The notes: generated from the letters alone by a model not told the origin. A stretch of DNA of 64,000 bases from Lineolata rhizophorae (GCA_010093515.1 MU001674.1:1049975-1113974), one strand, 5' to 3'; shown: positions 10,251 to 20,725, counted from the stretch's first letter. Translations and numbers: made by a program.

Positions 10251-12284
10251 TTAGAAATCAAACTCCTTCCTGAAAACATCTACATCCATATTCGGCCACA
10301 CCTTCTCGCCCAAGTCCCGCCTATTCATCTGACTGAACACCCTTCTCAACGTGTCGAGCAGATTGGTGCTCTCATTCTGCGAGACCAGTCTATCCAACTC
10401 CTGGTCGTCCATGTTGCCGCCCATCATCTCCTTCGCTTTCTCGCGTCCCTCGCGCTCAACCACCTTGTGCATCGCCAGCGCACCGAGCAGGTGCTGTGCG
10501 GCCTCCTCTAAGCATCCTATGTTGATGCAGCTCACGCCCAAGTTGTACCGTGCGCGGACGAAGTTGGGCCGCAGGGCGAGCGCGCGCTCGTAGGCGTCGA
10601 TGGCCTCCTCGCTGCGGCCCGAGTTGGCCAGCGTGGCGCCGAGACGGTTCCACAGCAGATGGACCTGGGAACGCTGGTTCGTGGTGCCGGACTCGGTGGA
10701 TGCGAGCGCGGCCCCGAAGCAGTCAACGGCCTTGTCGTACTCCTCGGCACCGTAGAATAGCACGCCTAGCCCAACCTGGACGTCCGGGTCCATGTGCTCG
10801 CCCGAAGGCGACAGCTGCGCCGCCTCGATGAACAGGTTCGTCACTTTCTCGTGCAGTGCGTGGCGGTCCGTGAAGCCGATGTCGGCCCCGTTAGAAAGCG
10901 GTTCCTTGATGAGCGACGGATATTTAGTCGCCACCCATCGTTCTAACGTCCGATACGCCGTGCTGTCGTAGCCCTCGTTGGTGTACGAGACGGCGAGTCC
11001 CATCAATGCTTCTAAGTTGGACGGGTCAACTTTTAGCGCTTGCTCAAGCGCGCGAATCGCCGGCGATTCCTTTTCATTCTGGGCCTGTGCAGCGCCAAGC
11101 TTGACCCACGCCTCCACATGCTGAGGATCCTTCTGCACGGCGGCTTCAAAGGCAAGGGCTGCAAGCGATAGGTTTCCTCCTTCGTCCATTATCTTAACAC
11201 CTTCACTGAAAGGGTCGATAACATCTTTGAAGACATTTTGTTCTTCGAAGAGATAATCACCCAACTGAGGATCTCGGGATAACGAGTGCGTGTTTAGCCC
11301 GTCGAATCCTTCCCACTGGTCCATATCGCCCGTGTGCATACCTTCGGAGAATCGCTGCTCTTCATCAACCATCGCCCTAGCGTTGGCCGTTTCAGCTTGA
11401 ATGCGCTTCCAGACGCTTTCAAAATCCCCAAACTCGTTTGCTTCTGAAGGGACTGACCTGTCAATATCACTGAGCTCGGCCTCCATCGCCGCATTCGCTT
11501 GCTCATCTAGCTGGGACTGGTCCGCGGTCTCCAGCTGCTTGAACTGCTCCTCCCAGTCCCTGTCATCCAGCTCAACCATTCTCTCCTTGCCCTTACTCAT
11601 CGTCTCTTGCTGCTGGTTCATCGGCGAATAGTTGCCGCCCATCATACCCATTCCCATTCCCATTCCGTTCATGCCCATGCCCATGCCCATGCCACTATAA
11701 CCCATAGGTCGATGAAAGCCAGCCATCATCCCCGGACCACTTGTTGTCGGGCTCGCGGCCCTCGCCATGCCGTTGGGGCTCGCCTGCTGATAGCGAGCGA
11801 ACTCCGCCGCGGAGAAGCCAGTCGCTTTCGCCCCGGCCATCCCCGGTTCCATCGGCCTCTCAGCTTCCAGACCCGGGTTGAATTCCGCAGCCCAACCCGG
11901 CGAGCCGCTGCGATGCGCCGCCGCTTGCTCTAATTCTCGCCGCATCTGTTCCATCGCAAATGGCGAGGCTGGACCGGGCCCTTGGGGAATCTGAGCCTGG
12001 TGTTGCATGAAGTCGTCCATCATCTGCGTCGAGACTGACGTTAGCAGGATGCCCCTAACATTGCTTGAAACAACATAAAAAGTTCTAAGAAAGTTCCAAA
12101 TCCAGTTTCTTACCTGCTCTTGCCCGCCACCCATAGACTGGTTGCGTATTCCTTCCTGTAGACCGCCAGGGCCTCTGCCCACCATGCGGTCTCGCTGAAG
12201 CGACTTATCATCCTGGACGTGTTTGGAGAATTGGCTAAGCGGATTGCCCGCCGTCGAGCACTCAGCACCCCCAAAAAATGACAT
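10251..12284 (-). CDS. PEX5: Peroxisomal targeting signal 1 receptor Pex5
   Basis: Pex5 binds C-terminal SKL-type signals in the cytosol and delivers cargo to the peroxisomal docking complex. Two exons (12284-12114, 12023-10251) give 647 residues. The N terminus MSFFGGAECSTAGNPL carries the conserved cysteine used for monoubiquitination in receptor recycling. Several WxxxF/Y-type motifs for Pex14/Pex13 binding follow (WAAEF, WEEQF, WKRIQ region, WEGF). A Met/Gly-rich stretch sits near residue 180. The C-terminal half holds the TPR repeats (for example LGAAQAQNEKE..AI..LEQALKVDPSNLEALMGLAVSYTNEG and a last repeat ending YNLGVSCINIG). The single intron is 90 bases, without stop codons, so unspliced RNA stays open. 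Two CCGAGG sites lie about 300 bases upstream. Confidence 0.97.
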   Translation of the reverse strand: MSFFGGAECSTAGNPLSQFSKHVQDDKSLQRDRMVGRGPGGLQEGIRNQSMGGGQEQVRNWIWNFLRTFYVVSSNVRGILLTSVSTQMMDDFMQHQAQIPQGPGPASPFAMEQMRRELEQAAAHRSGSPGWAAEFNPGLEAERPMEPGMAGAKATGFSAAEFARYQQASPNGMARAASPTTSGPGMMAGFHRPMGYSGMGMGMGMNGMGMGMGMMGGNYSPMNQQQETMSKGKERMVELDDRDWEEQFKQLETADQSQLDEQANAAMEAELSDIDRSVPSEANEFGDFESVWKRIQAETANARAMVDEEQRFSEGMHTGDMDQWEGFDGLNTHSLSRDPQLGDYLFEEQNVFKDVIDPFSEGVKIMDEGGNLSLAALAFEAAVQKDPQHVEAWVKLGAAQAQNEKESPAIRALEQALKVDPSNLEALMGLAVSYTNEGYDSTAYRTLERWVATKYPSLIKEPLSNGADIGFTDRHALHEKVTNLFIEAAQLSPSGEHMDPDVQVGLGVLFYGAEEYDKAVDCFGAALASTESGTTNQRSQVHLLWNRLGATLANSGRSEEAIDAYERALALRPNFVRARYNLGVSCINIGCLEEAAQHLLGALAMHKVVEREGREKAKEMMGGNMDDQELDRLVSQNESTNLLDTLRRVFSQMNRRDLGEKVWPNMDVDVFRKEFDF

Positions 12285-13098
12285 TGTCAAGGAAGGCGGA
12301 AGTTATTGGGGGAGCAGTTTTCGAGGCGCGAGCTCGCTTCTACTAGCTTCCGAACAGCGGAATTCAGAAAGCGGCGTTGTTTCCGACTCACGAATAGAGG
12401 CTGAAAGTGCGGGGCAATTCTCAAAATGGGCGGTGAAAGAGGTCAGAAAGGAACGACATCGCAGAAAGCCTCTAGAAATGGTAAAGAGACAGGTGTAGTC
12501 AGAACAAGTTGGAGAGAGTGCTTGTTGTTCCTCCAAAGCTAGTTAAAGGACCAGTGGCGGGGCAAGCCGTGGGTTTGTCAGAAGCCGAGGCTTTCGCCGA
12601 GGTACCAGCCCCATTCGCCGTACATGGCGCTACATCATAGGCGCATTGCCTGGACCCCACAAGGATCCTACCCGAGCCACGCTTAAGGTGGTTGCGTGCT
12701 ACCGGAGCATCATTGACACTACCCTTTCTATAGGCACTCCGCTGTGGGTGCAGTGGACAGTATCGAGTGTTAAGATTATCACGTGCCGCCGTGAATACGG
12801 CCAAAGTGTGGCCGAGAGGAGAATGTTGTTTCTACTGCAAATCCTGACACGCCTTCGTGATTGCCCCGACGGGCGCGTAATAAGCCGGTATGAAATGCCA
12901 ACGGATAGTTAATTTACAGCAAGGAACAAATGCATTCCCAGAATTGAAATGACGATTCATGAGAACCTCTTTCCCAAATACATATGCGAAACTTCTGAAA
13001 CTTTTTATACACCGGTGTTAAAAAAAGGGTATGCTACAAGCAAGGGAGTATTAACGCGCTCGCCTGGCCGTTCCACGAAACCGTGTCTTAAAAGGATA
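12285..13098. other. Intergenic: PEX5 upstream region and RRM gene 3' side
   Basis: An 814-base spacer. It contains the CCGAGG pair annotated separately. Nothing else is recognised; the small open frames here have no family resemblance. Confidence 0.55.
12585..12602. promoter_or_regulatory. Two CCGAGG (CCTCGG) sites upstream of PEX5
   Basis: CCGAGG occurs at 12585-12590 and again at 12597-12602, 12 bases apart in the same orientation, about 300-320 bases upstream of the PEX5 start; read in the gene's direction they are CCTCGG. In Aspergillus nidulans the zinc-cluster factors FarA and FarB bind CCTCGG, which is enriched upstream of fatty-acid catabolism and peroxisome genes. The sites are seen directly; their use here is inference. 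Confidence 0.5.
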
Positions 13099-14154
13099 TC
13101 AGTTTAAGGTCGGAGGTGAGGTTCTTCCAGGCGAGCCGTTCTTGCTGTAGTCTACCCTTAGTTGCCGGCCGTAAATTATCTTGTCTTGGAGGATTTCCTT
13201 GGCTTTGCCAGCACTTTCAACATCGATGAAATCCGCATGCGCGAAGCCCCTTGGCTGGCCGGTCCGGCGGTCAATGGCCACACGTACGTCCAGCACATTG
13301 CGGATTTCACGGAAAAGGTCATTCAAGTCCTTATCGGACATCTCGAAAGACATGTTCCCGATGAAAAGTGTCTTGCTTGGAGGATTGGGCTGCCTTGGGC
13401 TGTTCGTTTGAACACGGCGTTGGCGGTGGAACTGGACAGCCATCCTCCGACCCTCAAGTACCGTTTGGTTCAATGCTTGGACGGCGTTTGCTGCATCTTC
13501 GTTCTTTTCGAATTCCACAAAGCCGAACCTGTTGAGAAGATGTTAGCGTCACAATCACCGTGCTCTAGCAGCAGGCGCATTGGTATACCCTTTGCTGAGT
13601 CCTCGGTCATCGAAGACAATACGTGCTTTTTTGATAGATCCATACTCCGAGAAGACACGTTCAAGCATCTCCTCCCTCACCTCGAAGAACAAATTGCCGA
13701 CATAGAGTGTCGTTGATGAGACAGCTCCAGAGGCAGTATTTACTGATGGGCCCGCATCGGCTGATGGCTCAGTTGCCTGCGCGGCCGCATATTCAGCTTG
13801 TTTGGAGGATTCCGCTTCGGCCGTGGCGGTCGTGGGCGAAGGCTCCGCAGGTTCTACAGGTTCATTGACACTTGTAGCTACTGGGGCCGCTGGCTCTGCG
13901 GCCAGCGTGCGCGATGCAGTCTCGTCGATGGCCAGGGTTGCGTCTTCTTGCGTTTTCTTTATCGATGAGGTAGCCTCATCGCTCGCAAACCTTCTCTGCA
14001 GCGTAAGGGAGGCCAATCGAGACGAGGGTCGAGACAATGGGCGCGCCCAGGTATTTATACACCTGGGCGCCGACGAGCCGGCACGTACTGGGCTCCATGA
14101 GAACGCCAGGGACGCGCTACGCCGAAGCAGAAACCTAACCAAGGAAAGATGCAT
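13099..14154 (-). CDS. Two-RRM RNA-binding protein, probably mitochondrial
   Basis: Two exons (14154-13589, 13528-13099) give 331 residues from the ATG at 14154; an in-frame ATG at 14202 would add 16. The N terminus is rich in Arg, Ser and Leu with no acidic residue for about 50 positions, and ends near RRFASDE, resembling a mitochondrial presequence. An Ala/Glu/Pro-rich linker follows. RRM1 has RNP2 TLYVGNLFF and RNP1 KGFGFVEF, the latter created across the splice junction. RRM2 has RNP2 TLFIGNMSF and an RNP1-like RGFAHADF. Similar fungal proteins are annotated as nucleic-acid-binding or RNP-domain proteins. The RNA target is unknown; mitochondrial location is inferred from composition. Confidence 0.88.
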
Positions 14155-14762
14155 CAGTGGCGATTCTAGAAGAGTCGGAATGACGGAAAAGCTTGCATAC
14201 ATAGCTGCAGAAATTGTCCGGAACGCGAGGCCCGATTTCCTGAAATGGCTGCAATACGGAAGAGGGCCGGAACGTCGATGGGGGTTGCGAGATGCGACGA
14301 GTTTCGATGGACGATTCTCAAAATTTCTACGGGATGCGCCAAGCAGACTCCTAGATCACGTGCAACGCTAGCCTGATGCGAGTCAATCCTCGGCGATCAA
14401 TGTCATTGGTCGCCACAGTACCTAAGCATGCTACGCCTCACGACCTGTTGATGGCGGGTAGTTCTGTGCAATACCATTAGTATGCATCATGAATTGATAT
14501 TAGAAGGAGTAATAGGCTTGCCAGTCACAGCTGTTTGCGTTAGAGAGCGAACCATTCTAACCTAACCGCAAAGGGCAGGGAAGCGCTGTGCAATGCCATA
14601 TCGTACATGAATTCCGTAGTCAAAATCCCATTGGCAGTCCTCGAAAACTTTAGAAACGTCCCGTCCCCTCCTCCGGCTTCCGCTAAACCATGCACAGCCC
14701 CAGCGCCCTAATGGTTCCAGAACTCCGCGTAAGAATACAAGCCAACCCATTGTGCCAGGTCT
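14155..14762. other. Intergenic: RRM gene promoter and Nbl1 3' side
   Basis: A 608-base spacer. A CACGTG core at 14354-14359, about 200 bases upstream of the RRM gene, is the only candidate regulatory element noted. No gene recognised. Confidence 0.5.
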
Positions 14763-15924
14763 TTATTTCCGGTTCCGTAAAACCCTTCCTCCTGCGGGAA
14801 TTGCGGGATTGTTTTCCTTTTTGGCGGCAGATGCTTTGCCTCTAGCTGCTGCAGTCATATTTGCCACTTTGCTCATCACGCCGCCCTTCTTCGTAGGTCC
14901 AGGTTTCTTGTTGATAATCGTGGTCGAAGAGCTGGCCTCGGATGAATTGCTTTGGCCACTCGCTACGCGTACAGGCTCGCGCGTCGGACCCTGCCCCGGT
15001 ACTGCGGCTGCGCCACGTCGTCCCCGAACCGTGGCTGGCCCACCACCTGCGCCCGTCCCCGCAGTTTGTTTCGTCGTCCTTGCGCCCGGCTTGGGCCCAG
15101 GCTTAACCCTGTCGCTCTGTGGGGGTGGCGGCGGCATTGCAGACTTTACAGGCGGCGCAAGCCGCTGTGCCTGGTGTTTTGGCGGAGAAACCTCCTTGAT
15201 TGGAGATCGGGGCCGGGTCTGCGAATTGTCGGACTTGGGCGACAGAACCTGGGCCGCCGCCACTTTCTTTGAGGCCGTGCGGGTCGAACGGCTAGCCGCG
15301 GCTGGCTTCGTCGGAGCGGCCGTTCTTGTCCGTTTCTTCGCCATATTCAGCTCGTCGTGAATATTCTCCTTGTCTGACTGTCCTCCGGCCATCATCTCAT
15401 TACTTTTCGGAATTAGCCCGGGCTAAGGCAGGGCATTAGCAGGCAACTAACCTATTACGTTTAACACCGCGAATTTTCATAGAATCGGCCGCAAGTTGAT
15501 GCGCGTTTGTTGTTGCAGCCTTCGTTCTGGTGGCTGCCGCTTTCAGGGCAGTTGTGCCACCCTTCTCCGCCTTCTCAACCAAATCCAGGACATTCGCACT
15601 TCTCAAGGACTGAGGAATTCGATGAACTCGGAACTCGAGGCGTGATCGCAGATTTTGTGCATTCAAGCTATATTGTGCGCGCAGCTTTCGGGCCCGCTCA
15701 GTAACTAGATAAACCAAAGTCAGCATAAATAGCAACACTAACCGCCAAAGTTTAACAGCTGGAAACAAACCTTCGAGTTGTAAATTATCCACAAGGGCCT
15801 GCTTCTGCACTTCGGTGATCATATTGGTGGGTTTATCTTGGGTCTTAGTTGGTGTAGTCGCAACGGTTGAAGGCGCGTCGGTACTCTGTTGAGCGTCCTG
15901 TTTGCGGGGCCGCCCACCAGGCAT
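14763..15924 (-). CDS. nbl1: Borealin/Nbl1-type chromosomal passenger complex subunit
   Basis: Nbl1/borealin bridges survivin (Bir1) and INCENP (Sli15) to place Aurora B at centromeres and the spindle midzone. Three exons (15924-15771, 15704-15452, 15402-14763) give 348 residues. The conserved N-terminal region, joined across intron 1, includes ITEVQKQALVDNLQLE, then TERARKLRAQY and a following coil with RLEFRVHRIPQSLR, as in fungal Nbl1. The rest is basic, Pro/Ala/Lys-rich and probably disordered (for example SPIKEVSPPKHQ, a possible proline-directed kinase site), ending GGRVLRNRK. Filamentous fungal forms are far longer than the 73-residue yeast protein. Intron 1 (66 bases) is in frame, stop-free and would encode a hydrophobic segment if retained. 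Confidence 0.85.
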
Positions 15925-16343
15925 AATGGCGCAGACGTTGGTGCGATTCGTATAGCAGCAAAATACTTTGTGAGTATAGGTTGTAGATCGGAATCAGAGT
16001 TGGTTCGAAGGGTTGCGAAACGGCTGCGGTGTGCCCGGGCGATTTCGTTCGGTGATGAAATAGACGTGTACGCGAAGCGATGCGGCGTAAACAAACGAAG
16101 CGCGCGGCGCAGCTGAACGATGGCGGGGTTTTGTTGTTCCGCTACCCGGCGGGTAGCTACCGGGAGCTCACCTTCCGCCGGCAAGCCAGCTCTACGATAC
16201 ACAGAGAGATCATCAAAGCTCCGACTTTTCTTTTATCTTTGCTCCACTCGACGCGCCTGCACACCCTCCACATACAACAGAAACTTTGCTTCTACGTGCC
16301 ACCACTGGACTTGTTTGCTCTCTTGCTCAGATAGGTAGCCAAT
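15925..16343. promoter_or_regulatory. Divergent promoter region nbl1 / RPN10
   Basis: The 419 bases between the two start codons must hold both promoters. The RPN10 side has a CT-rich stretch from about 16220 to 16330, typical of fungal core promoters. I did not find the yeast proteasome PACE element. No specific operator is claimed. Confidence 0.5.
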
Positions 16344-17429
16344 ATGGTCCTTGAGGCTACGATGCTGGTGTTCGCCACCCCAAACCCGTCATCAACGTGA
16401 AATAGTGCTGATATTCCTTTCAGGGTGGATAACAGCGAGAGTAGTCGAAACGGAGATTATGTGTAGGTTTTGTTATCGCTCACCTAAAACTCTGGCTCAC
16501 TAAATTCCAGTCCGACCCGGTACGATGCCCAGTCAGACACAGTTGGCCTCATATACTCGGCGAAAACGCAGAACAACCCGGAGTCTTCAGTTGGCCTAAT
16601 GAGCATGGGCGGCTCTGGCCCAGAAGTTCTCACAACTTTGACGACGGATGAGGGAAAGATCTACGATGGCTTGCATCGTATCAAGATAAAAGGCCAGTCA
16701 CATTTCTCGACTGGCATCAACATTGCCGCTGTACGCTTCACGATATTCCTTTACTACCGCTTATAATTTGCGACGGTATTCTAACCATTTTGCGTCCAGC
16801 TTGCTCTTAAGCACCGCCAAAATAAGCAGCAGCGCGAGCGAATAATTGTCTTCGTATGCTCGCCGATCGCGGAGGACGAAAAGTCTCTTGTCAAGCTCGC
16901 CAAGCGTATGAAGAAGAACAACATCTCCGTCGACATTATCGCCTTCGGCGAACTGTCCGATGAGAACGTGCGCAAGCTCGAGGCCTTCAACGAGAATGTC
17001 AAGGGTGGCGAGGGTTCGCACATCGCGATTGTCCAGCCAGGTCCGAACCTGCTCAGCGACTCGGTCATCACAACACCAATTTTCCCTCATAGCGAAGGCG
17101 CAGGTATGAGTGGTGCCGCTGGTGGAGATATGGGTGACGCCGCTGGAGCCAACCAGTTCGAGTTCGGAGTTGATCCGTCAGCAGACCCGGAACTGGCGTT
17201 GGCGTTACGGATGAGTTTCGAAGAAGAAAAGGCACGGCAAGAGAAAGCGGAGCGGGAGGCAAAGGCTAAGGAAGGCAAGACAGATCTAGAGGGCATTCCG
17301 GAAGGCGATGAGAAGCAACCCCTTTTAGACAAGGAGGGCGAGCCAAGCGGAAGCGGAGAGGCGAGTGGGAGCAAGAAGGAAGGGGACGACAAGAAGGATG
17401 ATGACGGGGACAAAATGGACACCGCGTAA
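16344..17429 (+). CDS. RPN10: 26S proteasome non-ATPase subunit Rpn10 (ubiquitin receptor)
   Basis: Rpn10 captures polyubiquitinated substrates and joins the proteasome lid to the base. Four exons (16344-16369, 16424-16462, 16511-16730, 16800-17429) join to 304 residues. The VWA domain occupies residues 1-190: [15 protein letters not shown] at the start (formed over two splice junctions), [30 protein letters not shown] and [12 protein letters not shown] follows with [15 protein letters not shown] (the Leu-Ala-Leu-Ala/Ser core). The tail is acidic/Lys-rich and ends KMDTA, longer than in budding yeast. The first exon has just 26 bases and the second 39. The stop faces the TRAPPC4 stop 355 bases away. 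Confidence 0.97.
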
Positions 17430-17784
17430 TAGGGGTTTAGGATTCCACATGATAGATCTGCATGGTTAACATGCGATTTAGTTACAACAAGCATCCAACC
17501 ATGTATAACCTCAATACGTAGAATGGCGCAAATGTAGACAGTGGGTCCTTCCAACTAGCTATCTATTGCAGCACCGGCAACCCATTCCAACCAGGCCTAA
17601 AACTGACGCTCAGGAGGTATCCAATGATTCTTGTACTCAAATGATGCTCTCACCGGTTCGCCACACTACGCGTATAAGCCGGATATGGGAGAGCGCTCTG
17701 TTTACTCAACGCCCTAGGCTGGACGCTTCATTCCTTCCTGGAAGCGATTTTGCTACTCCGCATGGCATTAGCCAGCACTCAATT
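17430..17784. other. Convergent 3' spacer RPN10 / TRAPPC4
   Basis: 355 bases between two facing stop codons. No gene or repeat seen; presumably both 3' untranslated regions. Confidence 0.55.
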
Positions 17785-18419
17785 TCAACTCTTAATCTTG
17801 ACAAAGCCATCCAAGCTTCGATCAAACTTCTCGCAGCGAATCGGCATTTCGACTGTGTAAAACGGGTTCTTCATGACGAAATCAGAGTAGAGTTCGTAAA
17901 TTCGTCTCATCGTCGTATCAACATTGGGTTGCTGTGGCTCCGTCAGGAGCAGGAACTTCGTCCCAGTGACTGTCTGAAAGCACTGGAGGCGGAAGTTGGA
18001 CGACTCTAGCACTTCGATGCCCGTCGGCTGATATGACATGGGGTTGGGCGGAAGGTTAGGATTGTTCCCGCCGGGCACCTGCGGCGCACCAGCCGGGTTG
18101 ATATTACGCGTAATGGCGTGGACACTAGTAGGATTTGCAGCTGGTCAGCTCTGAGGACAAGGCACAGGTGCGCAGCTCAAGGCAGCAGTGGGCTGTGCAT
18201 GACATCCTGGGGATAATACCCATGGAAAGTGCCGGCCAAAATCAGGAGGTCATTGCTGCTGAGCTTGGTGAGGCCTGGGTGGAATTCGCGATTGTATATC
18301 AGTCCGCCAGCCTTGTTGATGACGAGGAGTGCGAAGACGACCCTAGAGTCTGGCAGTTAACAGTCCATTCCCGCCATGACAATAAGCGGGGCTGGGTTCT
18401 TGTGCCGATACATGGGCAT
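17785..18419 (-). CDS. TRS23: TRAPP complex subunit 4 (Trs23)
   Basis: TRAPPC4/Trs23 is a core subunit of the TRAPP Rab GEF (Ypt1/Rab1) in ER-to-Golgi traffic and autophagy. Exons 18342-18220 and 18124-17785 are clear: FALLVINKAGGLIYNREF (longin strand), KLSSNDLLILAGTFHGVHAITRNI joined at the splice, an unstructured NNPNLPPNP insert, then FRLQCFQTVTGTKFLLLTEP and RRIYELYSDFVMKNPFYTVEMPIRCEKFD. The family needs a start just upstream; the best fit is an 8-base first exon, ATGCCCAT at 18419-18412, spliced with GTATCG to 18342, giving 156 residues. This first exon is an inference, while the body of the gene is certain. Confidence 0.9.
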
Positions 18420-18992
18420 GGCAGGGGGAAGTCATACATGATTGCGAGCGGGAAGATAAAGAAGCCAGAAGGATGACGCCCGGTCAAGGCCCACAAGTTA
18501 GCATGGCGTGCCTCACGCGGTGCACAGGCACGCACAACTTACGTCGATCGTCAAGAGGCTCTGCCAACGGCGTGGATCGAAGGGGCAGGGACAGCGGACG
18601 CTAATGCCAACAAAGCGGGCGGTGAGGGCCCCGGCGGGGGCGCCGGCGGGGGCGAGTGGGGATGCAGCCTGGTACGTACGCCGTGCGCGCCCTGTGGCGC
18701 GCGCCAACCTGGTTTAGCAATGCTGCCTGTGCTGGCCGCAGCCATGAGGTGAATTGCCTTCCACGTACCAGTACCTCACGACGTCTTAGTTCCCCGTCAA
18801 GCGTCTGTGAGTCGCGCCACGCTTGGAAGGAGTCCCGCTTCAGCCTGGTCATGCCGCTTGTGTTACCCTGAGCCAACTTACTTCTACGGAGCAGCTGGGC
18901 CACCTTCGCTCCGTCGTCCTACACCGTCCTCATCGTCCCTCTTGCCCGCGTTGCTCCCCCCACCTCGCCGGCCTGGCTCGACGCTGCCTGCC
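18420..18992. other. Divergent spacer TRAPPC4 / E2 gene
   Basis: A 573-base spacer holding the upstream regions of both genes. A G/C-rich imperfect tandem (ggcgccggcgggggcg type) lies near 18630-18660. Open frames here have no recognisable domain. Confidence 0.5.
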
Positions 18993-20725
18993 ATGTCTAA
19001 CCAGTCCATCCTGCGGATTACGCGTGTACGTGAGAGTGGAACATGAATCGCGGGTTGCCGTACTAATTTGCTGCTTTTAGGAGCTCGGCGAAATCCAAAA
19101 GGGCTCTGACTTGTGTAAGAACCATCGACGTTGTCTCTCGTAGCGACACGCAGCGCTCACAAGGAGGATATAGCCATCGCCGTAGCCTGTCGGGACGTCG
19201 ACGTTCGACATGTGCGTGCCCTTATCATAGGGCCGCCTGACACACCATACGAGTTCGGCTTCTTTGAGGTATCTTCTCTTCATCTTTAGGATGATAATGG
19301 AATCTTACGCTGACGTTTTAATTTTCCAGTTTACTGTGAAATTTGGGAAAGGTTTGCTAGTTTACCCCGCGATTGCTTAGGTCACACGAGGGCGACCTTA
19401 GCTGAGTGCGTAATTCAGACTACCCGACCAAGCCACCAAACGTAAACGCCATCACTACCAACGGAGGACGGACACGTTTCAACCCGAACATATACGCGCA
19501 GGGCAGGGTTTGCTTGTGAGTGTGATTCATACCACGCAGGATCGGACGCTGCCGTGCTAACTACGATGTTGCTTACAGGTCTATCTTAGGGTAAGATTTG
19601 TACACTTCAACCAGGCACACGTGGCATGATGCTAAATTATCGAAAGAACATGGCGTGGAGAGCGAGGAGAAGAGTGGTCTTCGGCACAAGGTCTGGAGTC
19701 CATCCTGATCTCTATCCAGAGCCTGATGTCGTCGAACCCTTACGAGAATGAGCCTGGATTTGAAGACGCAAAGTCCGATTACGACAGGAAAAATCAAGAT
19801 GCCTATGTCGCGAAGGTTGGTCTATACTCCCCCTCAAATTCCGACCAAAGCTTATCTAAAAGGCTAGATTCGACACGAAACTCTTCGGATCTCTGTCATT
19901 GAGCGGCTTGAGGACTACCTAGGGATCAAGTGGACTGGTGCTGATAGATCCTCCGTGACGGCCTACAACGCCGACGACGACTGCGAAGGCCTCGAAACCC
20001 CGTTCGAGCCTTTCCGAGATCTTTGCAAGCGGCGTTTCCTGTGGTATTACAGCTCCTACTTGATGACAATCGAGAAGGAAATGGCGCGCCACAGGAAGGG
20101 CCAAAAATTCGACAAGATGCCATTCGAGGGCGTTGGGAATACCATGGACGGTACTTTCGAATATGAGGAGTTGAAAAAGAGGCTTGAGAATATCAAAAAG
20201 AAGCTTGATGAAGAAACCCAGAGCTGGGCCGTGGAAGGTCGTCAACTCGCTGACAAGGAAGTCAGTCTGGCTGCGAATCTACAGCGCCAGTTCGAACAAA
20301 TCATCGAGCACTTCCAGAAAAATGACAGCGTGACCCTAGATCTCGAGTTAGTGGACAAGAACCCTTTCGTCTGGCAACTCGTCCTCTTCGGTCGCCCCAT
20401 GACCAACTTCGATGGAGGTCTCTTCCGCATCAGTATCTACATAAGCCCACGCTTCCCAGACGAACAGCCGCGTATTAAGTTTGAGACTCCAGTATTTCAC
20501 CAGCGGATCTCTACGGATGGAACTCTATGCTACTTCCCTCGCCGCGCTGACGAGATCAAGTCTCACATTGAAGCCATCATCGAGGCCGTAGAAGACGAGA
20601 CGCCAGCCTATGATCCCCGCACGATGGTTAATCCGGAAGCTGCACGCCTTTTTTGGGGATCAGCAGATGAGAAGAAAATGTACAACCGGAGACTCCGGCG
20701 GTCGGTTCAAGAGAGCTCGGAGTGA
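18993..20725 (+). CDS. UBE2Z-like ubiquitin-conjugating enzyme with a second C-terminal UBC domain
   Basis: Eight exons (18993-19025, 19081-19114, 19174-19268, 19330-19351, 19419-19515, 19579-19590, 19647-19815, 19868-20725) join in frame to 439 residues. Residues 1 to about 150 form an E2 fold of the UBE2Z type: [26 protein letters not shown] and the active cysteine in GRVCLSILGTW (Cys93), then [22 protein letters not shown]2Z-like helical extension follows ([18 protein letters not shown], coiled [15 protein letters not shown]). Residues from about 300 form a second UBC-like domain: [32 protein letters not shown] and [12 protein letters not shown] with a cysteine near residue 375 at the catalytic position. 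UBE2Z is known to work with the E1 UBA6 in animals; fungi lack UBA6, so the partner here is unclear. Exon 6 is a 12-base microexon. Confidence 0.9.

Noticed and set aside
12499-12804. 101-codon minus-strand frame between PEX5 and the RRM gene
   Set aside because: No recognisable family, and it overlaps the CCGAGG promoter region. It may be chance.
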